Positions 1 to 8,322 of a stretch of 64,000 nucleotides of DNA are shown one piece after another. Position numbers and translations under genes: made by a program. Origin of the DNA: Sphingobacterium tabacisoli (GTDB taxonomy: Bacteria; Bacteroidota; Bacteroidia; Sphingobacteriales; Sphingobacteriaceae); the NCBI RefSeq assembly GCF_017908035.1, contig NZ_JAEQMU010000002.1, positions 124,001 to 188,000 of the forward strand. The letters are read 5' to 3'. The number at the start of each line of letters is the position of its first letter. Positions within the stretch are counted from its first letter, which is position 1. The notes beneath the pieces were generated by a model, which was not told the origin of the DNA, did not search any database, and worked only from the letters and a program-made list of their open reading frames with translations.

Positions 1-689
1 TGTTCACAATCCTGAAAAAACTAGGTAAGACTTGGGCTGATGGTTTGTTCCATCTTTCATATGGGATGGTAGATTTGCCATCGGGTAAGATGAAGTCCCG
101 AGAAGGTACGGTTGTGGATGCGGATGAACTGATGGCCGAAATGGTGGATACAGCTAAAGAGCGTACGGAAGAACTGGGCAAGACGGAGAGTTTTGATGAA
201 GAAGAGAAAGCGTCGCTCTATAATAGTATCGGAATGGGTGCGCTGAAGTATTTCTTGCTTAAAGTGGATCCTAAGAAGAGACTGTTGTTTGATCCAAAGG
301 AGTCTGTGGATTTTCAGGGACATACGGGGCCGTTTATTCAATATACGTATGCGCGGATCAAATCGGTGCTACGTAAAGCAGACTTTGATAGCGCTACTCC
401 TAAGATTGTACCGGCATCATTCTCTCCATACGAACGGGATATGATCCAGGCATTGGCCAACTATCCGACGATAATCGAGATGGCAGCAAAAGAGTTCAGC
501 CCTGCGCAACTGGCAAACTATGCCTACGAATTGGCTAAACTGTACAATAAATTCTATCACGAAGAGAGTATCCTTAAAGCAGAACAGGAAGATGTGAAGA
601 CATTCCGTCTCCATTTATCAGTTGCATCGGCCCGTATTATTGCCGAAAGTATGCGCATGCTGGGAATTGAAGTTCCGGAGAGGATGTAG
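1..689 (+). CDS. argS: Arginyl-tRNA synthetase, C-terminal part (5' end outside window)
   Basis: The gene enters from the left edge; the open frame already runs at base 3 and stops with TAG at 687-689. It charges tRNA-Arg with arginine in the cytoplasm. The visible 229 residues hold the end of the class I catalytic core (GKMKSREGTVVDADEL, where KMKSR is the KMSKS-type loop) and then the all-helical DALR anticodon-binding domain, recognisable from HTGPFIQYTYARIKSVLRKA to the C-terminal ARIIAESMRMLGIEVPERM. Initiation codons inside the window, such as TTG at 45, are internal. A period-8 repeat array starts 9 bases after the stop, and no ordinary terminator is seen. The family assignment is secure. 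Confidence 0.96.
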   Translation, partial: FTILKKLGKTWADGLFHLSYGMVDLPSGKMKSREGTVVDADELMAEMVDTAKERTEELGKTESFDEEEKASLYNSIGMGALKYFLLKVDPKKRLLFDPKESVDFQGHTGPFIQYTYARIKSVLRKADFDSATPKIVPASFSPYERDMIQALANYPTIIEMAAKEFSPAQLANYAYELAKLYNKFYHEESILKAEQEDVKTFRLHLSVASARIIAESMRMLGIEVPERM

Positions 690-697
690 TTTAGAAA

Positions 698-838
698 GTT
701 ATCGAGTTAACAAGTGATGAAGTTAACAAGTTATCGAGTTAACATGATAACTGGATAACATGATCACTGAATAAGAAGATAATCCCGATTGGATCGGGAC
801 AGGCAGGATAACTGGATAACATGATAACTGGATAACAA
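698..838. repeat. Degenerate 8-bp tandem repeat array 1
   Basis: From 698 the sequence reads in register as octamers: GTTATCGA, GTTAACAA, GTGATGAA, GTTAACAA, GTTATCGA, GTTAACAT, GATAACTG, GATAACAT, GATCACTG, AATAAGAA, GATAATCC. A short hairpin interrupts the register, and four more units follow at 807, 815, 823 and 831. The left units are GTTATC-rich and the right units GATAAC-rich, its reverse complement, so the array could fold on itself. It fills the argS-oxidoreductase gap. Function is unknown. Confidence 0.8.
783..799. repeat. Short perfect hairpin inside array 1
   Basis: TCCCGAT, loop TGG, ATCGGGA: a 7-bp perfect inverted repeat. It breaks the 8-bp register of the surrounding array. 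It has no T-run on either side, so it is not a standard intrinsic terminator. Its role is unknown. Confidence 0.6.
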
Positions 839-856
839 CATTAAAGAGTTAGAGAA

Positions 857-1930
857 ATGAAAAAGTTTAAAGTTGGGTTAATAGGATTTTCGATAGGAGG
901 ACATGTGTTTCATGCACCTTTTATCGCGAGTAATCCAAATCTGGAATTATACAAAGTAACTGCTCGAAAAGAAGAGCAACAGAAAATGTTAGCTGAACGT
1001 TATCCGGATGCAATAGGGGTATTGTCTGCGGAAGATATTATCCAGGATCCTGAGGTGGATATGGTGGTGGTAGCGACTTCCAATGACGTGCACTATAGTC
1101 TTACCAAAGCTGCTCTAGAAGCGGGCAAACATGTAGTGGTCGAGAAACCATTTACCAACACGACAGCTGAGGCGGATGAATTGATCGCCTTAGCGAAAGA
1201 GAAGGGTTTACTGTTGTCGGTACATCATAACGCTCGTTTTCATTCGGATTTCAAAACGGTGCAAAAGGTGTTGGCGTCGGGTAGATTGGGACGAGTGGTA
1301 CACTATGAAGCTCGTTTTGACCGTTTCCGTAATTTCCTACGGGAAGGAGCTTGGCGTGAAGCTGCGCTTCCTGGTTCGGGCATACATTATGATCTCGGTG
1401 CACACCTGATCGACCAATCTCTACAGCTTTTTGGATTTCCTGATGCGGTGTTTGCAGATCTACGGGCGCAGCGTGATGGTGCGAGCGCAGTAGATGATTT
1501 TGAAATTATATTGTCTTACCCAAGTCTCAAAGTCTCGCTCAAGGGACAAATGTTAGCAAAAGAGCCTACACCAAGGTTTGCTATCTACGGGATGAACGGC
1601 TGTTTTGTAAAGCGCGGAGTAGATCCTCAGGAAAACCTGCTACGTGCCGGTGCACGCCCGGAGGCGGATCCGAGTTGGGGAGTAGAGCCTGCTGATATAC
1701 AGGGTAAACTCTCGCTACTGGAAAACGGTCAGGATGTAGAGGAATATGTACTCAGCGAAATCGGAACAGGACAGGATTTCTATAAAAATATCGTAGCAAC
1801 ATTATTAGGCGACGAGGAGCTTCTTGTCAAGCCGGAGCAAGCACGTGATGTAATCCGTATCTTGGAACTGGCCGAGCAGTCTTGGGCAGAACAAAGAACA
1901 ATGAAGACCGAAGGGGAGTTGATATCATAG
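857..1930 (+). CDS. Gfo/Idh/MocA family NAD(P)-dependent oxidoreductase
   Basis: 357 residues, the usual family length. The N-terminal Rossmann fold opens with KVGLIGFSIGGHVFHAPFI, a slightly unusual dinucleotide loop with SIGG in place of GxGxxG's third glycine. The family signature VVVEKPFTNTTAEAD lies near residue 95; its lysine is the usual catalytic or nucleotide-contact residue. The C-terminal alpha/beta domain has GSGIHYDLGAHLIDQSLQLFG, matching the conserved GxxxDxGxHxxD motif of sugar and inositol dehydrogenases. Substrate cannot be told from sequence; family members oxidise or reduce sugars, inositols or related compounds. The gene stands alone between two octamer arrays. ATG at 857 is the first start before the Rossmann strand. 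Confidence 0.9.
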   Translation: MKKFKVGLIGFSIGGHVFHAPFIASNPNLELYKVTARKEEQQKMLAERYPDAIGVLSAEDIIQDPEVDMVVVATSNDVHYSLTKAALEAGKHVVVEKPFTNTTAEADELIALAKEKGLLLSVHHNARFHSDFKTVQKVLASGRLGRVVHYEARFDRFRNFLREGAWREAALPGSGIHYDLGAHLIDQSLQLFGFPDAVFADLRAQRDGASAVDDFEIILSYPSLKVSLKGQMLAKEPTPRFAIYGMNGCFVKRGVDPQENLLRAGARPEADPSWGVEPADIQGKLSLLENGQDVEEYVLSEIGTGQDFYKNIVATLLGDEELLVKPEQARDVIRILELAEQSWAEQRTMKTEGELIS

Positions 1931-1939
1931 GGTGAATAG

Positions 1940-2019
1940 GTTATCGAGTTATCGAGTGAACAAGTTATCGAGTTATGAAGTTAACAAGATAACATGATAA
2001 CAAGTTAACAGGATAACAA
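1940..2019. repeat. Degenerate 8-bp tandem repeat array 2
   Basis: Ten octamers are uninterrupted and in register: GTTATCGA (twice), GTGAACAA, GTTATCGA, GTTATGAA, GTTAACAA, GATAACAT, GATAACAA, GTTAACAG, GATAACAA. It is the same family as the array at 698-838 and has the same left GTTATC / right GATAAC polarity. It fills most of the gap between the oxidoreductase and the flavoprotein gene. Confidence 0.85.
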
Positions 2020-2039
2020 ACTCCAAACAAATAAAAAAA

Positions 2040-3236
2040 TTGAACAACTACGACGCTATTATAATAGGTGGAGGGGCCTGTGGACTGATGTGTGCGGTAC
2101 AGGCAGGCTTACTGGGCAAGAAGACTTTGATCCTGGAACGTAATGATAAACCGGGAGCTAAAATTCTGATTTCGGGAGGAGGACGCTGCAACTACACGAA
2201 TTTATATACGTCTACAGATAATTTTGTATCGGAAAATCCGAAATTCCTGAATGCGGTATTTGCGCAATGGACGGTAGAAGATACGGTGTCTTTTTTTGAA
2301 AACTTTGGTAAGATCAAAGGGCAGGAAAAAACACTGGGGCAGCTTTTCCCAATTTCAAATAAGGCAAAGGATATTGTAGCGACATTTACTCAATTGATGT
2401 ACGATACAGGGCAGGATATCTGGTTGAATACGTTGGTGAAGGAATTGAAGCAGGAGGCTGTAGGGTATACGCTGACGATCGAAAGAAACGGTAGAATCGA
2501 ACATATCACGACTCCAAAAGTGGTATTCGCATCGGGAGGGCTTCCTGTGGTAAAGTTGGGGGCTTCCGACTTTGCGCTACGTACCGCCCGCGGATTGGGA
2601 TTGGAAGTGATCCCTACAGCGCCGGGACTGGTACCGCTTACTATAACGGGTAAAGAGGCGGATTGGTACGCTTCGCTTTCCGGCAATTCGGTATATGCGA
2701 GGGTATACAATGATAAAATCTCTTTTGAGGAAAATATTCTATTTACACATTGGGGGCTGAGTGGCCCCGCAATCTTACAGATCTCCTCTTACTGGCGCGC
2801 CGGAGAATCTTTTACCATCGATCTATTGCCCAAGTTTAAACTTCGTGAGCTGATTGCTACAGAGCGGAATGCAGGCGGAAAACGTACAGTGGGACAATTA
2901 TTACAGGGGTACTTTACAAAGAAGATGGTGGAGGCATTGGCCCGCTTCTTGCCGATAGAGGTGAAAATAGCCTCGCTGAGCAAGGCGGATGCCAATCTGG
3001 TAGTCGATACTATCCATCAGTTTAAAGTCAAGCCTGCGGGCGATAAAGGCTACGATAAAGCGGAAGTGATGCGGGGTGGAGTATCTACAGCAGAGCTGAA
3101 CCCAAAGACGCTGGAAGCTAAAAAATATCCGGGGCTGTACTTTGGCGGGGAAGCTGTCGATATCACAGGATGGCTCGGAGGGTATAACTTCCAATGGGCA
3201 TGGGCCGCTGGCTATGCGATAGCGCAGGATATATAA
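2040..3236 (+). CDS. BaiN/HI0933-family FAD-dependent oxidoreductase
   Basis: 398 residues. The N-terminal FAD site is YDAIIIGGGACGLMCAVQAG (GxGxxG type), followed by LILERNDKPGAKILISGGGRCNYTN, the hallmark stretch of the BaiN/YhiN/HI0933 group of predicted flavoproteins. The end, GGYNFQWAWAAGYAIAQDI, is the typical C-terminal FAD contact. The family name comes from a proposed bile-acid enzyme, but most members, including environmental ones like this, have no established substrate. The start is TTG at 2040, eight residues or fewer before the FAD-binding strand; no in-frame ATG gives a complete strand and no Shine-Dalgarno sequence is visible. It ends just before a long structured intergenic region. 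Confidence 0.88.
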   Translation: MNNYDAIIIGGGACGLMCAVQAGLLGKKTLILERNDKPGAKILISGGGRCNYTNLYTSTDNFVSENPKFLNAVFAQWTVEDTVSFFENFGKIKGQEKTLGQLFPISNKAKDIVATFTQLMYDTGQDIWLNTLVKELKQEAVGYTLTIERNGRIEHITTPKVVFASGGLPVVKLGASDFALRTARGLGLEVIPTAPGLVPLTITGKEADWYASLSGNSVYARVYNDKISFEENILFTHWGLSGPAILQISSYWRAGESFTIDLLPKFKLRELIATERNAGGKRTVGQLLQGYFTKKMVEALARFLPIEVKIASLSKADANLVVDTIHQFKVKPAGDKGYDKAEVMRGGVSTAELNPKTLEAKKYPGLYFGGEAVDITGWLGGYNFQWAWAAGYAIAQDI

Positions 3237-3259
3237 TTTGTTGCTTGAGCCGCTGGGCT

Positions 3260-3587
3260 CTTCATTTTTTCCTTGATGAAAAAACGAAGCAAAAAAATCA
3301 AGACTTGGACATTGTTACGCTAAAAGTATTTCAAATTCCTAAATTGATTTGAGACGTTCCGCTTTGCTTCACTTTGTAAATCAATTTTTTACGGAATTTA
3401 AATCACTTTCTTAACGCTACAAAGTCCTAAGTCGAATGAAAGTAGCTGTACATTAAATATTGCATATACTGTTCATATACGACAATTGTCGCCTGAGAAG
3501 CTTTTGGAAATTGTAGAAGGAGGCATAGTCTATGTCCAAAAGGTTCAAGCGACACGCTTTTGTATACTTTTGGCAAGACAAAAGTAT
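3260..3587. repeat. Structured intergenic region with three inverted repeats
   Basis: The gap 3237-3670 has no credible gene. It contains CTTCATTTTTTC / GAAAAAACGAAG (3260-3271 and 3278-3289, one mismatch), AAATTGATTT / AAATCAATTT (3341-3350 and 3378-3387) reinforced by AAATTCC / GGAATTT outside it, and ATACTTTTG / CAAAAGTAT (3564-3572 and 3579-3587). The layout resembles dispersed non-coding intergenic elements common in Bacteroidetes genomes, but copy number cannot be judged from one window. Confidence 0.5.
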
Positions 3588-3636
3588 AGGCATGTCACGG
3601 CCTGAGTGACAATAACAATTAGCTATATTAATAAAA

Positions 3637-3663
3637 GAGCGCTAGAATCAATATCTAGCGCTC
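3637..3663 (-). terminator. Intrinsic terminator of the symporter transcription unit
   Basis: GAGCGCTAGA, 7-base loop, TCTAGCGCTC: a 10-bp perfect stem. On the minus strand it is followed by TTTTATT. It lies 7 bases beyond the symporter stop codon. Confidence 0.85.
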
Positions 3664-3670
3664 CTTTAAT

Positions 3671-4837
3671 TTAAGCGTTTCTCCTCTTATAAATACGATC
3701 TACAATTACGGCTATAGCCCCATCTCCGGTTACATTACAGGCTGTTCCGAAGCTATCCATCGCAATATATAAGGAAATCATTAATGCTTGGTTCTGTAGG
3801 TCAAAGCCCAACATAGAGGCGATAACCCCAATCGCAGCCATAATGGCTCCGCCAGGTACGCCCGGAGCAGCGATCATGGTAACTCCCAGCATACATATAA
3901 AACCGGACATCTGTAGGGTGTCAATAGGCATTCCCTGCATCAACATGAGTGCTACAACGCAGGCTACAATCTTGAGCATGCTCCCGGCAAGATGTATGGT
4001 GGCACACAAAGGAACGGTGAAGTTGGCGATATCTTCGCTGACGCCCGCTTTTTTGGCCTGTGCCAATGTCACGGGGATAGTTGCCGCAGAAGATTGCGTA
4101 CCCAAAGCTGTAAAATAGGCAGGCATCATGGTGACTAATAAACGAAAAGGATTCTTTTTTCCAATAAAACCGGCTATCGCAAACTGTATTACCAAAAGAA
4201 GTATATGCATAGCGAAGATAACGCCGATAATCTTGATGAAGACATCCAATATCATTCCTACCTTGCCGGAATAGGTCATATCTAGGAAGATGCCAAAGAT
4301 AAATACTGGTAGAATAGGGATAATAAGTTTTTCGATCAGGAAAGAGATTATTTTTTCGAAATCAATGGCTACTTTCTCCAGCGTGGAATTTTCCAAACGG
4401 GCCAATCCAATACCAATAAGAAAGGCAAATACCAGTGCACTCATGACATCAAAGATGGGTGGGAAGCTGAGCGTAAAGTATGGCGCCAATGCTTTGCTGG
4501 ATTCTTCAATCGTGGCTGTGGCCTGCCCCTCGATAAGGGAGGGAAATAGCGCCATACTGCCAAAGTAGGAAGAAAAACCTGCAAATAGGGTAGAACCGTA
4601 GGCTATTCCGACGGTGATGAGCAATAGGCTACCTGCGGTCTTACCGAGTTTGGCAATCGCAGGAATAATCAGGCCTACGATAATCAGTGGTATCAAAAAC
4701 TTGAGCAGCTGATCAAATAAGGAATTGAAGGTCGCAAAAATACGACCTATAGATTCCGGAATAATATAGCCTATACCAATACCGAGTGCAATTCCTACGA
4801 TGACTCGGAAGAGAAGGTTGTTGGTGATTTGTTTCAT
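3671..4837 (-). CDS. Dicarboxylate/amino-acid:cation symporter (DAACS family)
   Basis: 388 residues and highly hydrophobic, with the eight or so membrane segments and two re-entrant hairpins expected of glutamate/dicarboxylate:Na+/H+ symporters. HP1 is recognisable as the serine-rich TALGTQSSAATIPVT, TM7 as the NxMxD-like SMLKIVACVVALML region, HP2 as APGVPGGAIMAAIG, and TM8 as MDSFGTACNVTGDGAIAVI, whose Asp and Asn residues bind substrate. It probably imports a C4-dicarboxylate or acidic amino acid across the inner membrane; which one is not decided by sequence. It lies 12 bases downstream of the M3 peptidase gene, so the two are likely co-transcribed (peptide breakdown and uptake). A strong terminator follows. 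Confidence 0.88.
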   Translation of the reverse strand: MKQITNNLLFRVIVGIALGIGIGYIIPESIGRIFATFNSLFDQLLKFLIPLIIVGLIIPAIAKLGKTAGSLLLITVGIAYGSTLFAGFSSYFGSMALFPSLIEGQATATIEESSKALAPYFTLSFPPIFDVMSALVFAFLIGIGLARLENSTLEKVAIDFEKIISFLIEKLIIPILPVFIFGIFLDMTYSGKVGMILDVFIKIIGVIFAMHILLLVIQFAIAGFIGKKNPFRLLVTMMPAYFTALGTQSSAATIPVTLAQAKKAGVSEDIANFTVPLCATIHLAGSMLKIVACVVALMLMQGMPIDTLQMSGFICMLGVTMIAAPGVPGGAIMAAIGVIASMLGFDLQNQALMISLYIAMDSFGTACNVTGDGAIAVIVDRIYKRRNA

Positions 4838-4849
4838 CCTTATCGTTTG

Positions 4850-6880
4850 TTATTTCAATAAACCGGCGCGTTTTAATAGGGGCTCGACCTGAGGTTCCTG
4901 CCCTCTAAAACGAAGGTATAGCGCCATCGGATGTTCGGTGCCTCCTTTGGAAAGTACGGATTCCTTGAATTTTGTAGCGATCTCTCTGTTGAAGATGCCG
5001 TTTTCCTGGAAGTAGGCGAATGCATCGGCGTCCAGTACTTCGGCCCACTTGTAGCTGTAGTATCCTGACGAATAACCGCCATTGAAGATATGCGAAAAGC
5101 TCGGACTCATGGCGTTCTCTGCGACATCAGGATAGAGCTTGGTAGAAGCAAATTGTCGGTTTTCAAAATCTTTGACCGAATGTATGCTGCGAGGATCTGT
5201 CCCATGCCAGCCCATATCCAGCAGACCAAAGCTGATCTGTCTTAAGGTAGCCATTCCTTCTAGGAAGGATGCAGATTCTTTGATCTTCTCGACGAGTTCC
5301 ATAGGGATATTTTCGCCCGTCTGGTAATGTTTGGCAAAGAGAGCGAGAGCCTCCTCTTCGTAGCACCAGTTTTCCATAATCTGACTCGGTAGCTCGACAA
5401 AATCCCAGTATACCGACGTGCCCGAAAGCCCCGGGTAGGTGGTGTCTGCCAGCATGCCGTGTAGGGCATGGCCAAATTCATGGAATAAGGTGGTGACCTC
5501 CTGAAACGTCAATAGGGAAGGTTTGGAGGCTGTAGGAGGTGTGAAATTACATACGATAGAAACGTGAGGCCGTTCTTCCACTCCTTGGTAACGGTACTGT
5601 GGCTTGAAGGAAGTCATCCAGGCGCCGTTGCGCTTGCCCTTACGAGGGAAGAAGTCAGTATAAAAGATTGCAACTAATTCGCCGGCATCATTGCTCACCT
5701 CAAAAGTCTGTACCTCGGAGTGGTATTTGTCGATGTTGTGGACTTCTTTGAAGTGCAAGCCATAAAGTAGTCTAGCTGTCTCATAGGCTCCAGCCAGTAC
5801 TTTTTCGAGCTGAAAGTAAGGTTTTAGTTTCTCATCATCGAGATTGAAGCGTTCTTGTTTTAGTTTCTCTGTGTAGTATGCGCCATCCCACTTCTCGAGC
5901 TGGGTGATCCCATCCAACTTTTTTGCAAACTCGGAAAGCTCGTGGAACTCCCGTTCGGCAGCAGGTTTGGCCTTCTCTAATAGGTCATCCAAAAATGCTT
6001 TTACTTTTTCGGGCGACTGTGCCATGCGTTCGGCCAATACAAAGTGGGCGTGGGTATCATAACCTAATAATTGTGCTCTTTGGAAACGAAGCTGTGCAAT
6101 TTTCAGAACATGCTGTTCATTGTTATAGGCATTGTCCTGAAACGCCTTGCGGCCAGCGGCCAGGGCCAGCTCACGGCGTAGCTCTCTGTTGTCTGCATAG
6201 GTCACGAATGGAATATAGCTCGGGTAATCCAGGGTGAATAACCAGCCTTTTTTATCCTGACTTTCGGCCAGTGCGGCAGCGGCTTCTACGAGGCCATCAG
6301 GTAGTCCTGCTAGGTCAGCCTCATCTTCTATCAACAATTGATAAGCATTGGTCTCGGCCAGTACGTTCTCGCCAAATTTTAGTTTTAACACCGCAAGTTC
6401 GGTGTCGATTTTACGAAGTTCTTCTTTGGCTTCGCTCTGTAGCAGCGCTCCATTGCGGGCAAAATCCTTGTAAGATTTTTCTAATAGTGTCCGCTGTTCG
6501 GTACTGAGGTCAAGGTCTGCACGCTGCTCATATACTTGCTGTATGCGTTTGAATAAGTCAAAATTGAGGGTGATGTCATTGCTCAGCTCGGAAAGCTTTG
6601 GAGCCACCTCCTGTGCGATTTTCTCGAGTTCGTCGTTGGTCTCGGCCGAATGGAGATTGAAGAAAATACTAGAAAGACGGTCTAAGGTCATTCCAGAGAA
6701 AGCCATGGCTTCTACAGTATTTTCAAAAGTCGGTGGAGCAGGATTATTGACGATAGCGTCTACTTCGTCCTTTGTTTTTTGGATAGCTTCTTCGAAAGCC
6801 GGAATATAATCTTCGTTCTTTATCTGCGAAAATGGCGCTGTATTGTGTAGCGTATTGAATGTGTTCGTTAGTATTGCCAT
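4850..6880 (-). CDS. M3 family oligopeptidase (peptidyl-dipeptidase / oligopeptidase A type)
   Basis: 676 residues from the ATG at 6880. A longer frame exists up to 6922, but its extra 14 residues are not typical, and MAILTNTFNTLHNTAPFSQI is a normal family N-terminus. The zinc site is TTLFHEFGHALHGMLAD (HExxH), with the downstream glutamate ligand in the SQIMENWCYEEEAL region; GYSSGYYSYKWAEVLDADAF is the C-terminal Tyr/Gly-rich substrate loop. The enzyme cleaves short oligopeptides or C-terminal dipeptides. No signal peptide is visible, so it is probably cytoplasmic, like oligopeptidase A. It lies 60 bases after trpB and 12 before the symporter gene. Confidence 0.93.
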   Translation of the reverse strand: MAILTNTFNTLHNTAPFSQIKNEDYIPAFEEAIQKTKDEVDAIVNNPAPPTFENTVEAMAFSGMTLDRLSSIFFNLHSAETNDELEKIAQEVAPKLSELSNDITLNFDLFKRIQQVYEQRADLDLSTEQRTLLEKSYKDFARNGALLQSEAKEELRKIDTELAVLKLKFGENVLAETNAYQLLIEDEADLAGLPDGLVEAAAALAESQDKKGWLFTLDYPSYIPFVTYADNRELRRELALAAGRKAFQDNAYNNEQHVLKIAQLRFQRAQLLGYDTHAHFVLAERMAQSPEKVKAFLDDLLEKAKPAAEREFHELSEFAKKLDGITQLEKWDGAYYTEKLKQERFNLDDEKLKPYFQLEKVLAGAYETARLLYGLHFKEVHNIDKYHSEVQTFEVSNDAGELVAIFYTDFFPRKGKRNGAWMTSFKPQYRYQGVEERPHVSIVCNFTPPTASKPSLLTFQEVTTLFHEFGHALHGMLADTTYPGLSGTSVYWDFVELPSQIMENWCYEEEALALFAKHYQTGENIPMELVEKIKESASFLEGMATLRQISFGLLDMGWHGTDPRSIHSVKDFENRQFASTKLYPDVAENAMSPSFSHIFNGGYSSGYYSYKWAEVLDADAFAYFQENGIFNREIATKFKESVLSKGGTEHPMALYLRFRGQEPQVEPLLKRAGLLK

Positions 6881-6940
6881 GGGTGTAAAGTTAACAAATA
6901 TTTGTGCGGATTGTAGCCGCACAAATATCTGTTAGAACTA

Positions 6941-8116
6941 TTACATCTCGCGCTCGACGTCTTTGTCTCCTCTACCGGATACATTGACGATGGCCAATTC
7001 GTTTTTACCTTTGAGTAACTTGATGGCTAAAGCTACAGCGTGGGCACTTTCGATAGCAGTGGTGATGCCCTCTAGACGGGACAATAATTTGTATGCTTCG
7101 ATTGCTTCCTGATCGGTAACCGGGTAGTATTGTGCACGGTTGGTGTCTTTTAGATAGGCGTGTTGCGGTGATATCCCTGGGTAGTCCAAACCTGCAGCAA
7201 TAGATTTGGAAGCTATAGGCTCGCCATTGTCATCGACAAGACAGTAAGAACGTGTGCCTTGAAATACGGTCGGTTTGCCAAATGATAAGGTCGCCGCCGT
7301 GTTTGGATAGGTACCATCGCCACCACCTTCGGCACCATGGATAGATACTTCTTTGTCTTCTAAGAAGCCGGAGAACAATCCTATCGCGTTGGAACCACCG
7401 CCTACAGAAGCAAAAATGCTATCCGGTAAGCGTCTTTCGAATGCAAGGATCTGCTGACGGGCTTCCTGACCGATTACGGACTGGAAGTAGCCGACCATCT
7501 TAGGGTAAGGATGTGGTCCTACATGCGACCCCAATAGGTAGAAGGATGTTGGATTTTCGATATAGTAACCCAAAGCAGCATCGACAGCGTCTTTAAGGGT
7601 TTTACTACCGAGTTCTGTCGCGATTACTTCTGCACCCAGTAGACGCATACGTCTTACGTTGAGGGCTTGGCGCTCGACATCGATAGCGCCCATAAATACC
7701 TTACAAGGGATGCCTAACAATGCGGATGCTGTAGCGGCAGCAACACCATGCTGACCTGCCCCGGTTTCGGCAATAATCTCTTTGGCACCCATTCTCTTGG
7801 CAAGCAAGATCTGACCGATACAATTGTTGATCTTGTGCGATCCGGTATGGTTGAGGTCTTCGCGTTTTAAGTATATTTTAGAGCCTACATACTCACTTAG
7901 ATTTTTAGCGTGAAATAGAGCGGAAGGTCTTCCAACGTAGTTTTTCAGCAGTTGAATGAATTCTTCGTTGAACTCTTCTTTTTGTGTTTCGTTGTCAAAA
8001 AAATCAGCGAGCTGTTGTAATTGTTTCTCTAATACGGGTGGAATATACGCTCCCCCATACTCGCCATAGCTGCCTTGGTGAGCAAGCATGGAAGGATTCG
8101 GTTTGACTTCTATCAT
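6941..8116 (-). CDS. trpB: Tryptophan synthase beta chain, solitary copy
   Basis: 391 residues. It is a PLP enzyme that makes tryptophan from indole and serine. The PLP lysine is in REDLNHTGSHKINNCIGQ (canonical enzymes have HTGAHK), the catalytic glutamate in IIAETGAGQHGVAAA, the phosphate-binding loop in SVGGGSNAIGLF, and the C-terminus is VNVSGRGDKDVEREM. The indole-site and allosteric parts are less typical: GAEGGGDGTYPNTAAT and EGITTAIESAHA, where PALESAHA is usual. No trpA or other trp gene is adjacent, so this may be a second or stand-alone beta chain. A strong promoter and a leader of about 200 nt precede it; the M3 peptidase follows after 60 bases. Confidence 0.92.
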   Translation of the reverse strand: MIEVKPNPSMLAHQGSYGEYGGAYIPPVLEKQLQQLADFFDNETQKEEFNEEFIQLLKNYVGRPSALFHAKNLSEYVGSKIYLKREDLNHTGSHKINNCIGQILLAKRMGAKEIIAETGAGQHGVAAATASALLGIPCKVFMGAIDVERQALNVRRMRLLGAEVIATELGSKTLKDAVDAALGYYIENPTSFYLLGSHVGPHPYPKMVGYFQSVIGQEARQQILAFERRLPDSIFASVGGGSNAIGLFSGFLEDKEVSIHGAEGGGDGTYPNTAATLSFGKPTVFQGTRSYCLVDDNGEPIASKSIAAGLDYPGISPQHAYLKDTNRAQYYPVTDQEAIEAYKLLSRLEGITTAIESAHAVALAIKLLKGKNELAIVNVSGRGDKDVEREM

Positions 8117-8318
8117 TGTAGTTTAATGTTATAATTATTGAGCGTTAAACTTAGATAAATTCTCGATAATAAACAAGGTGAAAGTCAGATAATAAGGGAA
8201 GGAAAATGTGCTGTATCCGTTGTAAACGATTATTTGCGGAGTAAAGGGCTTCTAAAAGACAGCTTCCTCGGTGAGCGTAGGTACAGCCTGATAGAAACCC
8301 TTCTATAGTTAGTGGTTT
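8117..8318 (-). promoter_or_regulatory. Structured 5' leader of trpB
   Basis: The predicted transcript starts near 8317, about 200 nt before the trpB ATG. On the minus strand GGGTTTCTA (about 8302-8294) pairs with TAGAAGCCC (about 8254-8246) through nine pairs including one G-U. The enclosed loop of about 40 bases can form smaller CAG/CTG and CTC/GAG helices. No Trp-codon leader peptide or T-run was found, so classical attenuation is not supported. A known riboswitch class was not recognised. Confidence 0.4.
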
Positions 8319-8322
8319 GGTA

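Noticed and set aside
698-838. DnaA-box cluster or replication origin
   Set aside because: GTTATC resembles part of a DnaA box, but TTATCCACA is absent and neighbouring genes are not typical of an origin.
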